From contig NZ_CP025682.1 in assembly GCF_002872475.1 (NCBI RefSeq), positions 1,984,001 through 2,048,000 on the forward strand: a stretch of DNA of 64,000 nucleotides, read 5' to 3'. The position numbers were made by a program, and so were the translations under genes. The DNA is from Pseudazoarcus pumilus (lineage in GTDB: Bacteria > Pseudomonadota > Gammaproteobacteria > Burkholderiales > Rhodocyclaceae). Shown in pieces: positions 10,670-18,489 of this stretch. Within the stretch, counting starts at the first letter, position 1; each line of letters opens with the position of its first letter. The notes under the pieces are model-generated. The model ran no database searches, had not been told where the DNA came from, and saw nothing but the letters and a program-made list of their open reading frames with translations.

Positions 10670-10765
10670 CACCGGCAATTGCGCATTGACGTGTACGCGA
10701 GCCGTTGAGAGACTCTTACGGCACCGTCGTGCGCGAGCGCACCCCCGCTGGAGGACGAGACACGA

Positions 10766-12487
10766 ATGACCGGAGCGCTGCGCCACATCAGGCACTGGCT
10801 GAGCTGCATCCCGTTGTTGTGTCTGCTGCTCTCGGCCGACGCCACGGCAACGGAACGCCAGCACCTGCGCGTGCAGTTGCAATGGCATCACCAAAGCCAG
10901 TTCACCGGCCTCTACGTCGCCCATGCGCGACGCCACTTCGAAGCCGAAGGGCTGGACGTGCAGTTTATCGAGGGCGGGCCCGGCATCGATCCGGTCGAAC
11001 GTCTGCAGACCGGCAAGGCAGACATCGCGATCGCGTGGCTGGACAATGCGTGGGAACGCAGCACGCCTGATCGCCCCGTCACCAACGTGGGGCAGATCTT
11101 CTCCGGTTCGGCGCTGGCCGTCGTGTGCCGCATGAGCGCAGGCGTACTGAGCGCGCAGGACATGGTCGGGCGTCGCGTCGGCGTGTGGAACATCGGCGAC
11201 GAGGCCGTCGTCGCCGAGATGGTTCGTCGGCTCGGGTTCGCGCCGGGCGACGTCGAACGGGTCACGCAGCGCCCCGACGGCGCAGATCTGATCGATGGAT
11301 CCGTGCCCTGCGCCACCGTGATGACGTACAACGAGTACTGGCGCCTCCTCGATGCCGGCATCCCCGAGGATGACCTGCTGGTCGTCAGCCCCGAGAGCTT
11401 CGGCCTGCCCCACATCGAGGACGGCCTGTATGTCGACGCCCGGCGCCTCGACGACCCGGCCTTCGTCGACGCGCTGGCGCGTTTCGTCCGGGCCACCCGC
11501 CAGGGCTGGCACGAAGCGCGTATCGCGCCCACGCTCGCCGTCGAGACCGTGATGCGCATCGGCACCGGGCTGGAGCGCGAAGCGCAGCGCCACATGCTGG
11601 AGACCGTGCTCGCGCTGGTGCCCGACGACGATCGTTTCGGGATGTTCGATCTGGCAGCTTTCGAGATCGCTCGCGAACACATCGACCGCGGCGACGGTGC
11701 CGCACCGCCAGACCGGCTGTGGACCCATGCAGTGTGGAATGCGCTACAGGCCTTGGATGGACGCGAGCGGCTGCTCAGCACCGCTACCCAGCACTACGCC
11801 CGCAGCGTTCTCGACATGGCGCTGTTTCAGTGGCTGGTGCTGCTTGGCGTAATGACCTTCGCGCTGTCGGGCGCGCTCGAGGCGGTCAATCGCGGCTACG
11901 ACTTCTACGGTCGGCTGATCCTGGCCTTTCTCTCCGGCCTGGGCGGCGGCACGCTGCGCGACCTGCTCATCGGTGGCGAGCGCCAGCCGCTGTTCTACAT
12001 CACCGACCCGGCCTATCCGGCCGGCATTCTGCTGGTCGTGGTCGCCGCCACGGCACTCACCGCGATTCGCCCCGACATCCATCGCACGCGCAGCTTCACG
12101 CGCGTCAAGCACTGGACCGACGTGATCGGCTTCTCGGTGCTCGCGGCCAGTGGCGCGACCATCGCCATCGCCCACGACATGCCGTGGTACTGGGCGCCGT
12201 TCTGCGCGGCGATGACCTGCGCGGGAGGCGGCGTGCTGCGCGAGATCGTCATCAACCGCGAACCGGCCACGCTCAAGGGCGTCATCTACGAGGAGGTGGC
12301 GATCTTCGGTGGCCTGTTGCTGGTGGGCGCGCTGGTGCTGGCCAACCACTTCGAGCGCTCACCCTGGCCGGTGTACGCGGCGATGCTCTTCGCCATTGCC
12401 GCGATGGTCGCCGCGCGACTGGTCATCCTGCGCCTGGGCCTGCGCTACCCGCAGTGGCTTGGCGGGCGGGCGCAGACGTCCCGCTGA
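10766..12487 (+). CDS. Fusion of NMT1/THI5-like periplasmic binding domain with TRIC/UPF0126 channel
   Basis: The 573-residue product has a Sec signal peptide (about residues 1-29) and a periplasmic binding domain of the NMT1/THI5 type (about 32-330), with LRVQLQWHHQSQFTGLYVAHARRHFEAEGLDV at its start split across the usual family pattern. From about residue 352 there is a seven-helix UPF0126/TRIC domain. It shows the paired repeat signatures GGGTLRDLLIG and AGGGVLREIVIN. TRIC proteins are trimeric cation channels or potassium/glycine-linked transporters. The frame is continuous, with a GGAGG site 10 nt upstream of the ATG. The combination implies a ligand-gated channel, but this is inference; the ligand is unknown. 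Confidence 0.85.
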   Translation: MTGALRHIRHWLSCIPLLCLLLSADATATERQHLRVQLQWHHQSQFTGLYVAHARRHFEAEGLDVQFIEGGPGIDPVERLQTGKADIAIAWLDNAWERSTPDRPVTNVGQIFSGSALAVVCRMSAGVLSAQDMVGRRVGVWNIGDEAVVAEMVRRLGFAPGDVERVTQRPDGADLIDGSVPCATVMTYNEYWRLLDAGIPEDDLLVVSPESFGLPHIEDGLYVDARRLDDPAFVDALARFVRATRQGWHEARIAPTLAVETVMRIGTGLEREAQRHMLETVLALVPDDDRFGMFDLAAFEIAREHIDRGDGAAPPDRLWTHAVWNALQALDGRERLLSTATQHYARSVLDMALFQWLVLLGVMTFALSGALEAVNRGYDFYGRLILAFLSGLGGGTLRDLLIGGERQPLFYITDPAYPAGILLVVVAATALTAIRPDIHRTRSFTRVKHWTDVIGFSVLAASGATIAIAHDMPWYWAPFCAAMTCAGGGVLREIVINREPATLKGVIYEEVAIFGGLLLVGALVLANHFERSPWPVYAAMLFAIAAMVAARLVILRLGLRYPQWLGGRAQTSR

Positions 12488-12592
12488 AGCGTTGCCCGAC
12501 ACGAGACCACGCGAGCGCCGCGCCACACGCCCCTCTCCCCTGCGGCCCGAACCGGCTTATCATGTTTGCATTATCGGCCTCGCGGACCCGCC

Positions 12593-14059
12593 ATGATGCG
12601 ACTGTTCCTAGGTGTGCTCGTCACGCTGTGCCTGATGCCCGCCCAGGCCGCTGCGCAGCACGAGGCGGTGACACTACAACTGCAATGGACGCATGCCTTC
12701 CAGTTCGCCGGCTACTACGCCGCGCGCGAGAAGGGCTTCTACACCGAAGCCGGCCTGGATGTGACCATCCGTGAGGCCGAGCAGGACGTCAGCGTCGCCG
12801 AGATCATCACCCGGGGCGACGCGCACTTCGGAGTCAGCTCCAGCAGTCTGCTGCTCGAGCGCGCGCGCGGCCTGCCGGTGGTCGTGCTGGCCACGACACA
12901 TCAGCACTCACCCTATGTGCTGGTGGTGCCACTCGACAGCCCGGCGCAGAGCATCTCCGGCCTGGCCGGGCTGCGCGTGATGCTCGAGTCCGGTGCGGAA
13001 GAACTGCGCGCGCTGCTGCGCCGTGAAGGCGTTCACGACGACATCGTGTTCGTTCCACACAGCTTCGACCCGCAGGATCTGATCGACGGCCGGGTCGACG
13101 CCTATTCCGCATACTCGACCAACGAACTGTTCTATTTCCGTGAGCGCGGCTTCAATACCCTGACCTATTCGCCGCAGAGCGCCGGCATCGATTTCTATGG
13201 CGACACACTGTTTACGTCCGAGCGCGAACTGCGCGAGCATCCCGAGCGCGTAGCCGCGTTCCGCGAGGCCAGCCTGCGTGGCTGGCAGTACGCGCTGGCC
13301 CATCCGGACGAGATCATCGAGTTGATCGTCGAGCGCTATCCCACCACGATGAGCGCCGCACATCTGCGCTTCGAGGCCACCGAACAGGCGCGACTGATGG
13401 AGCCGGGTGAAGTGCCGCTCGGCCACATGAGCGCCGAGCGCTGGCGCCATATCGCCGAGGTCTATGCCGAACTCGGCATGCTGCCGTCCGGGTTCGAACT
13501 GGATGAGGGTTTTCTCTACGCCCCCACGCCGGTCCGCAGCATCGCGCCGTCGGCCGTCTCACACATGACCTGGCTCGCAGCGGGCGCACTCCTAGTGGCG
13601 CTGCTCTCCCTCCTCGCCGCCGCGCTCACCCGCCGTCGTCTCACTCAGGCGCGCGTCCAGCTCGAGGCCGGCGAGATCGAACTGGCCGAGTCCCGACGCC
13701 AGTTCGACCTGCTCGCCGAACATGTCGAAGACGTCGTATGGACGCTGGACGTGGCCGATCGCCGCTTCACCTGGGTCAGCCCTTCGGTCGCCCGCCAGCG
13801 CGGCTTCGAACCCGAAAAGGTCGTCTCCTCCGCACTGGACGCGGCCATCGTGCCCGAACAACTCGAACAGGTGGAGCGCTGCCTGGCCGAAGCCCCCGCA
13901 CGCCTGCGCGCCGGAGACACCGAAGGCCGCTGCACCCTCGACCAACCCTGCGCCGACGGCGCGACGATCCGCGTGCACATACGCTACCGCCTGTCCGTCA
14001 ACGAACTCACCGCCCGCCTGGAAATGACCGGCACCAGCCGCAAGATCGAAGGGGACTGA
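12593..14059 (+). CDS. NMT1/THI5-like periplasmic binding domain-TM-PAS protein lacking an output domain
   Basis: The 488-residue product has a signal peptide, a periplasmic NMT1/THI5-like binding domain (about residues 22-310) and a TM segment (about 324-345). A short coiled linker and a single cytoplasmic PAS domain (about 372-480) follow. Relatives usually continue into GGDEF, EAL or histidine kinase domains. Here the protein ends right after PAS and a terminator hairpin follows. I chose the ATG at 12593 because the signal peptide begins there; a TTG at 12566 is also in frame. It is paralogous to the binding domain of the preceding channel fusion, and the two may share a ligand. Confidence 0.8.
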   Translation: MMRLFLGVLVTLCLMPAQAAAQHEAVTLQLQWTHAFQFAGYYAAREKGFYTEAGLDVTIREAEQDVSVAEIITRGDAHFGVSSSSLLLERARGLPVVVLATTHQHSPYVLVVPLDSPAQSISGLAGLRVMLESGAEELRALLRREGVHDDIVFVPHSFDPQDLIDGRVDAYSAYSTNELFYFRERGFNTLTYSPQSAGIDFYGDTLFTSERELREHPERVAAFREASLRGWQYALAHPDEIIELIVERYPTTMSAAHLRFEATEQARLMEPGEVPLGHMSAERWRHIAEVYAELGMLPSGFELDEGFLYAPTPVRSIAPSAVSHMTWLAAGALLVALLSLLAAALTRRRLTQARVQLEAGEIELAESRRQFDLLAEHVEDVVWTLDVADRRFTWVSPSVARQRGFEPEKVVSSALDAAIVPEQLEQVERCLAEAPARLRAGDTEGRCTLDQPCADGATIRVHIRYRLSVNELTARLEMTGTSRKIEGD

Positions 14060-14064
14060 AAACG

Positions 14065-14088
14065 AAAAACGCGCCGAATGGCGCGTTT
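14065..14088 (-). terminator. Rho-independent terminator after tRNA-Ser (bidirectional)
   Basis: AAACGCGCC and GGCGCGTTT pair around a GAAT loop. On the minus strand the hairpin is followed by TTTTT, so it terminates the tRNA. On the plus strand TTTCGTTT follows and it can also stop the PAS gene. Confidence 0.8.
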
Positions 14089-14096
14089 CGTTTGTC

Positions 14097-14189
14097 TGGC
14101 GGAGACGGAGGGATTCGAACCCTCGAGACAGGTTTTGCCCGTCTGCTCCCTTAGCAGGGGAGTGCCTTCGACCTCTCGGCCACGTCTCC
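14097..14189 (-). tRNA. tRNA-Ser(GCT)
   Basis: On the minus strand the acceptor stem GGAGACG pairs with CGTCTCC. The anticodon loop reads CTGCTAA, giving anticodon GCT. A long variable arm typical of serine tRNA, a T-arm GGTTCGAATCC, discriminator G and an encoded CCA are all present. The length is 93 nt with CCA. Confidence 0.95.
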
Positions 14190-14238
14190 AGACAAGGGCG
14201 CGATCATAGCGATTTGGCGCCCACCGGTCAAACCGCAT

Positions 14239-15462
14239 TCACGCCTGGTCGAGACCGAAGGCCTTGTGCAGGACGCGGGCAGCCAGCTCAAGGTACTTCT
14301 CTTCGATGACCACGGCGATCTTGATCTCCGAGGTGGAGATCATCTGGATGTTGATGCGCTCGTTGGCGAGCGTCTCGAAGACCTTGGACGCCACACCCGG
14401 ATGCGAGCGCATGCCGACGCCGACCACCGAGATCTTGGCCATGGTGTCGTCGATCTCGATCGCCTTGGCGTTGAACTGCGACATGTTGTCTTCAAGCGCC
14501 TTCTTGGCCTTGGCCAGATCGCCGAGCGCGACGGTAAAGGAAAAGTCCGTGGCGCCTGCGTGGCCGACGTTCTGCACGATCATGTCGACGTCGATGTTGG
14601 CTTCGGCGATCGGGCCGAGAATCTTGTAGGCGATGCCGGGCACGTCCGGCGCGCCGACCACGGTGATCTTGGCTTCGTCGCGGCTGAACGCGATACCGGT
14701 GATGACGGGTTGTTCCATTTGACTGTCTTCCTCAACGGTGATGAGCGTGCCCTCGCCTTCTTCCTCGAAGCTGGACAGGACACGCAGCTTGACCTTGTAC
14801 TTGCCGGCGAACTCGACTGCACGGATCTGCAGGATCTTCGAGCCCTGACTGGCCAGTTCGAGCATTTCCTCGAAGGTGACCTTGTCGAGCTTGCGCGCCT
14901 TGGGCACGACGCGCGGGTCGGTCGTGTACACGCCGTCGACATCGGTGTAGATCTGGCATTCGTCAGCGTTCAGAGCCGCGGCAAGCGCCACACCGGTGGT
15001 ATCGGAGCCGCCACGCCCCAGCGTGGTGATGTTGCCGTGCTCGTCGACACCCTGGAAACCGGCCACTACGACCACCGATCCGGCATCCAGATCCTTGCGA
15101 ACCGGCGCATCATTGATGTCGAGGATGCGCGCCTTGGTGTGGGCCGAATCGGTGAGAATGCGCACCTGCCCGCCCGTGTAACTCTTGGCCGGAACGCCGA
15201 GCTCGTGCAGGGCCATGCACAGCAGACCGATGGTGACCTGTTCGCCGGTGGACACCACGACGTCGAGTTCGCGCGGCGTCGGGTTCGACGAGATGTCTCG
15301 GGCGAGGCCGATCAGCCGGTTGGTCTCGCCACTCATCGCGGACACCGCCACGACGACCTGATCGCCCCGCTGGTGGAACTTCGCGATGCGCCTGGCGACG
15401 TTCTTGATCCGGTCCGGGCTTCCGACCGAGGTACCGCCATATTTCTGAACTATCAGTGCCAT
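14239..15462 (-). CDS. lysC: Aspartate kinase (lysine/threonine-sensitive class)
   Basis: This enzyme phosphorylates aspartate, the first step to lysine, threonine, methionine and diaminopimelate. The 407-residue protein starts MALIVQKYGGTSVG, the kinase signature, with SRGGSDTTG-like residues in the GRGGSDTTGVALAAAL segment. Two C-terminal ACT domains (about residues 265-400) carry feedback regulation. The frame extends upstream to 15489, but homologues begin at the ATG at 15460-15462. The gene is monocistronic and divergent from an Xre-type regulator. Confidence 0.95.
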   Translation of the reverse strand: MALIVQKYGGTSVGSPDRIKNVARRIAKFHQRGDQVVVAVSAMSGETNRLIGLARDISSNPTPRELDVVVSTGEQVTIGLLCMALHELGVPAKSYTGGQVRILTDSAHTKARILDINDAPVRKDLDAGSVVVVAGFQGVDEHGNITTLGRGGSDTTGVALAAALNADECQIYTDVDGVYTTDPRVVPKARKLDKVTFEEMLELASQGSKILQIRAVEFAGKYKVKLRVLSSFEEEGEGTLITVEEDSQMEQPVITGIAFSRDEAKITVVGAPDVPGIAYKILGPIAEANIDVDMIVQNVGHAGATDFSFTVALGDLAKAKKALEDNMSQFNAKAIEIDDTMAKISVVGVGMRSHPGVASKVFETLANERINIQMISTSEIKIAVVIEEKYLELAARVLHKAFGLDQA

Positions 15463-15591
15463 TGCCGCGCTCAATCTGACTGGGTACAAAAGTCCAGCAT
15501 TTTACCCGTTTGACGGAACAATTTGCAGCTTGCGCGCTCTCAGTTGCGACCGTGTGACGAATTCGCATCGCATGGCAACTGCCACATCAGT

Positions 15592-15627
15592 TTTCACTTG
15601 TATGTGAAACGAATGCTCAACTATACT
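15592..15627 (+). promoter_or_regulatory. Promoter with palindromic operator upstream of the Xre-type gene
   Basis: A -35-like TTGTAT (15598-15603) and a -10 TATACT (15622-15627) are 18 bp apart. The -35 is the spacer of a perfect inverted repeat TTTCAC-N6-GTGAAA (15592-15609). A second palindrome, TGCACGTGCA with flanking GGG/CCC, lies at 15662-15679 in the predicted leader. Repression by a dimeric regulator, perhaps the gene's own product, is the simplest reading. Confidence 0.55.
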
Positions 15628-15711
15628 GTCATTACGCTATGACGAAAGTCGTAAGTTGGCCGGGCTGCACGTGCAACCCGCATGACAGGACAATCCATCC
15701 GAGGATTCCCG

Positions 15712-16014
15712 ATGAAGACTACCGACAAGATTGACGTGCGAGAGATCCGCCGCAAGCTCGGCATGAACCAGTCGCAATTCTGGTCGAAGATCGGCGTCAC
15801 CCAGAGCGGCGGCTCCCGCTACGAGAGCGGCCGCAACATTCCCCGCCCGGTGCAGGCCCTGTTGCGTCTGGTGCATATCGAACAAATCGATATCAGCAAG
15901 ATCCGCAAGGAAGACGTCGAGGTCGCCGAGTATCTCAAGAGCTCCGATCCCGAGACCTTCAAGAACCTCAAGAAGGAAGCGCGAGCACGCCGCAAGGAAA
16001 AGAATTCGCGCTGA
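15712..16014 (+). CDS. Helix-turn-helix (Xre-like) transcriptional regulator
   Basis: The 100-residue basic protein contains a single HTH domain (about residues 8-62: REIRRKLGMNQSQFWSKIGVTQSGGSRYESG). A charged Lys/Arg-rich tail follows. A GAGG site 7 nt upstream supports the ATG at 15712. No toxin or partner gene is next to it, and a strong terminator follows, so it is monocistronic. Its targets are unknown. Autoregulation through the palindrome at its promoter is plausible. Confidence 0.8.
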   Translation: MKTTDKIDVREIRRKLGMNQSQFWSKIGVTQSGGSRYESGRNIPRPVQALLRLVHIEQIDISKIRKEDVEVAEYLKSSDPETFKNLKKEARARRKEKNSR

Positions 16015-16037
16015 ACCCGGTTGGCCTGGAAGCCTGC

Positions 16038-16065
16038 GGGCGCCGCTTCGGTGGCGCCCTTTTTT
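16038..16065 (+). terminator. Rho-independent terminator of the Xre-type gene
   Basis: GGGCGCC and GGCGCCC form a perfect 7-bp stem followed by six T. Confidence 0.88.
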
Positions 16066-16139
16066 GGCTCAGCTGACGCCGCAGGGCGGGCGGCGTGCCA
16101 GTGCTATACTCGCGCCCCCGTCCTACCGGATCGAGATCG

Positions 16140-16592
16140 ATGCGCATCACCCGCAAGCTGGAGTTCGACGCCGGCCACCGGATTCCGGATCACGCCAGCC
16201 AGTGCCGGCACCTGCACGGACATCGTTACGTCCTCGAGGTGACGCTCTCGGGTGACGTCGTGCGCGCGCATGGCGAACCTGCAAACGGCATGGTGATGGA
16301 CTTCGGCGAGGTCAAGACCATCGCCCGGCGCCACGTCGTCGACCTTTGGGACCACGCCTTTCTCGCCTGGCGCGAGGACACCGCTGTCGTCGCGTTTCTT
16401 GCCACCCTGCCCGGGCACAAGACGGTGCTGCTCGACACCGTACCGACGGCCGAGAACCTCGCGATCGAGGCCTTCCGCCTGCTCGATCCGCATTATCGCG
16501 ACGTCTTCGGCAACAGCCTGACGCTGCAACGGGTACGCCTATACGAAACGCCCAATTGCTGGGCCGATGCCCTGCGCGAGGAAATGCCCTGA
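16140..16592 (+). CDS. queD: 6-carboxy-5,6,7,8-tetrahydropterin synthase QueD
   Basis: QueD converts dihydroneopterin triphosphate to 6-carboxytetrahydropterin, an early step to preQ0 and queuosine. The 150-residue protein has the zinc-binding histidines in FDAGHRIP and HLHGHRY, a Cys in SQCRHLHGH, and the late motif VRLYETPNCWA. I chose the ATG at 16140 over upstream in-frame codons because the conserved MRITRKLEFDAGH start lies there. A TATACT at 16105-16110 is a candidate -10. Confidence 0.93.
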   Translation: MRITRKLEFDAGHRIPDHASQCRHLHGHRYVLEVTLSGDVVRAHGEPANGMVMDFGEVKTIARRHVVDLWDHAFLAWREDTAVVAFLATLPGHKTVLLDTVPTAENLAIEAFRLLDPHYRDVFGNSLTLQRVRLYETPNCWADALREEMP

Positions 16593-16608
16593 GTCTGGCC
16601 CAGAATCG

Positions 16609-16637
16609 AAAAAGCCCGCGATGTTCGCGGGCTTTTT
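16609..16637. terminator. Bidirectional terminator between queD and the desaturase
   Basis: AAAAAGCCCGCG pairs with CGCGGGCTTTTT around a five-base loop. T-runs occur on both strands, which serves the two convergent genes. Confidence 0.88.
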
Positions 16638-16652
16638 CGTCGGTCGGCCACC

Positions 16653-17822
16653 TTACATCGCGTAACGACGCAGGCGCATCGAGAACTCCTGCAACTGCTC
16701 GATGCCGCTTTGCTCGGCCCGCGCGATCCAGTCCTGCAACTGATGTAGCAGTTGTTCGCTCGACGCCGTCGAGCGCGCCCAGATCGAGTTCAGTTCCTCA
16801 CGCATCGACTTGACCGTGGCAAGCGCCTGACTGTTCTCCAGCACGACTTGCAGCTGATGTCGTTCGCTCTCGCCGAGCTTGCGACCTTCGCCCGAGAGCA
16901 CCAGCCGGCGCAGCGCCTTGACGTCGAACTTGCGACCGCTCGCGCGCGCGAGGTGGTCGATCTCCTCGCTGCAGACCTGGCGCAGCGAGCGCACGTAATG
17001 GGTCATGACATCGTAGCGGTGGGTGATGACCGCCTGCAGCGTGTCCAGGTCGACCACGCTCTTGGCCTCGGTGAAGCGCGGCGTCGGAATCACGCGACGT
17101 GCCTTGGCGAGCCCCAGCATCTCGAGGATGCGGATGTACATCCAGCCGATGTCAAATTCGTACCACTTGGCCGACAGCTTGGCCGACGTGGCGAAACTGT
17201 GATGGTTGTTGTGCAGCTCCTCGCCGCCGATCAGGATGCCCCAGGGCACGAGATTGGTCGCGGCATCGGCGCAGTCGAAATTGCGGTAGCCCCAGTAGTG
17301 ACCCAGGCCATTGACGACGCCGGCGGCCCAGAACGGGATCCACAGCATCTGCACCGCCCAGATCGTCAGACCGAGCGGGCCGAACAGGATCAGGTTGATG
17401 ACCAGCATGATCGACACGCCAAGCACGGAGTGGCGATAGACATTGCGTTCGAGCCAGTCGTCGGGCGTGCCGTGACCGTAGCGCGCGAGCGTCTCCTCGT
17501 TCTTGGCCTCTTCACGATACAGCTCCGCCCCTTCCCACAGCACCTTGCGGATGCCCTTGACCTGCGGGCTGTGCGGATCGTCCTCGGTCTCGCACTTGGC
17601 GTGATGCTTGCGATGGATGGCGGCCCATTCCTTGGTGACCATGCCGGTGGTCAGCCACAGCCAGAAGCGGAAGAAATGACTCGGAATCGGATGCAACTCG
17701 AGGGCGCGATGCGCCTGGTGGCGATGCAGATAGACCGTGACGGCCACGATGGTCACGTGCGTCAGCGCAAGCGCGACGAGCACGTAGCCCCACCAGGGAA
17801 GATCGAACAGACCGCTGTACAT
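16653..17822 (-). CDS. Acyl-CoA/acyl-lipid delta-9 fatty acid desaturase
   Basis: This membrane diiron desaturase introduces a double bond into saturated acyl chains. Three histidine boxes are present: HRHQAHR, HRKHHAK and HNNHH. Hydrophobic pairs surround residues 10-30, 45-65 and 130-185. The 389-residue length includes a C-terminal extension of about 120 residues beyond the last His box that is charged and probably helical. It is convergent with queD and monocistronic. Confidence 0.9.
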   Translation of the reverse strand: MYSGLFDLPWWGYVLVALALTHVTIVAVTVYLHRHQAHRALELHPIPSHFFRFWLWLTTGMVTKEWAAIHRKHHAKCETEDDPHSPQVKGIRKVLWEGAELYREEAKNEETLARYGHGTPDDWLERNVYRHSVLGVSIMLVINLILFGPLGLTIWAVQMLWIPFWAAGVVNGLGHYWGYRNFDCADAATNLVPWGILIGGEELHNNHHSFATSAKLSAKWYEFDIGWMYIRILEMLGLAKARRVIPTPRFTEAKSVVDLDTLQAVITHRYDVMTHYVRSLRQVCSEEIDHLARASGRKFDVKALRRLVLSGEGRKLGESERHQLQVVLENSQALATVKSMREELNSIWARSTASSEQLLHQLQDWIARAEQSGIEQLQEFSMRLRRYAM

Positions 17823-17919
17823 GCGTGGCGAAACCTCTTGGATTACAACGTGTTGACTATACGCGATGAACGCGCGCGAATCTAAGGCCAGGAGACGAAC
17901 GGACGGCGGAGTGAAGCCA

Positions 17920-18489
17920 TCAGGGGCCCGGATTGAAAGGCAGACGCTTCACCGCGGTGGCCTGTTCGCGGTGGCGCAACCAGTTCGCGCGGTAGATGCG
18001 CGCGAGTTCGCAATTGTCTTTCAGTAGGAGTACGTTCTCGGCGTTTCGGTTGCGTGCCGACCAGGTGAAATTGTAAGAGCCCGTCAGCAGTGCGCAGCCA
18101 GGTCCATCGGCATCGACGATCAGCACCTTGTTGTGGGCGGCGGCGAACGCCGTCTCGAAGGCCACGGGGATGCCGGCCTCGAGCAGCAGCGGGATGGCAT
18201 TGCCCTTGTCGCGCGCATTCATCTTCGCGTCGGCGAGCACCTCGACACGCACGCCGCGCTGGTGGGCCCGCACCAGCGCACCGGCGATGTTGCGGCTGGT
18301 AAACACATAGGCCTGCACCAGCAGCGCGGAGTGTGCCGCGTCGATCGCGCCGATGATCAGCGCTTCCGGGTCGTCGGTCGGCGAGAACGCGATCTCGATG
18401 CTGCCCTTGGCCGGCACGACCTCGCTGGCGGGCGCCGGACCGCCGAGCAGAGCCAGCACCAGCGCGGCCAGCAGGCGATCACGCAGCAT
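17920..18489 (-). CDS. Phospholipase D-family secreted endonuclease/phosphodiesterase (Nuc-like)
   Basis: The 189-residue protein has a signal peptide (about residues 1-22) and one PLD domain with a single HKD motif, HNKVLIVDADG, followed by TGSYNFTWSA. Single-HKD members such as Nuc dimerise to make the active site, so this is probably a periplasmic nuclease or phosphodiesterase. I chose the ATG at 18487-18489, which overlaps the rsmB stop region by 11 nt, over the longer upstream frame. It is the last gene of the operon that begins with the lipoprotein at 21955. Confidence 0.85.
   Translation of the reverse strand: MLRDRLLAALVLALLGGPAPASEVVPAKGSIEIAFSPTDDPEALIIGAIDAAHSALLVQAYVFTSRNIAGALVRAHQRGVRVEVLADAKMNARDKGNAIPLLLEAGIPVAFETAFAAAHNKVLIVDADGPGCALLTGSYNFTWSARNRNAENVLLLKDNCELARIYRANWLRHREQATAVKRLPFNPGP

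Noticed and set aside
10670-10765. TPP riboswitch upstream of the NMT1/THI5-like genes
   Set aside because: The conserved CTGAGA and ACCTGA-type elements are absent, so a link to thiamine precursors is not supported.
16015-16139. preQ1 riboswitch before queD
   Set aside because: Only a terminator of the upstream gene and a -10-like TATACT are seen; no preQ1 aptamer pattern.
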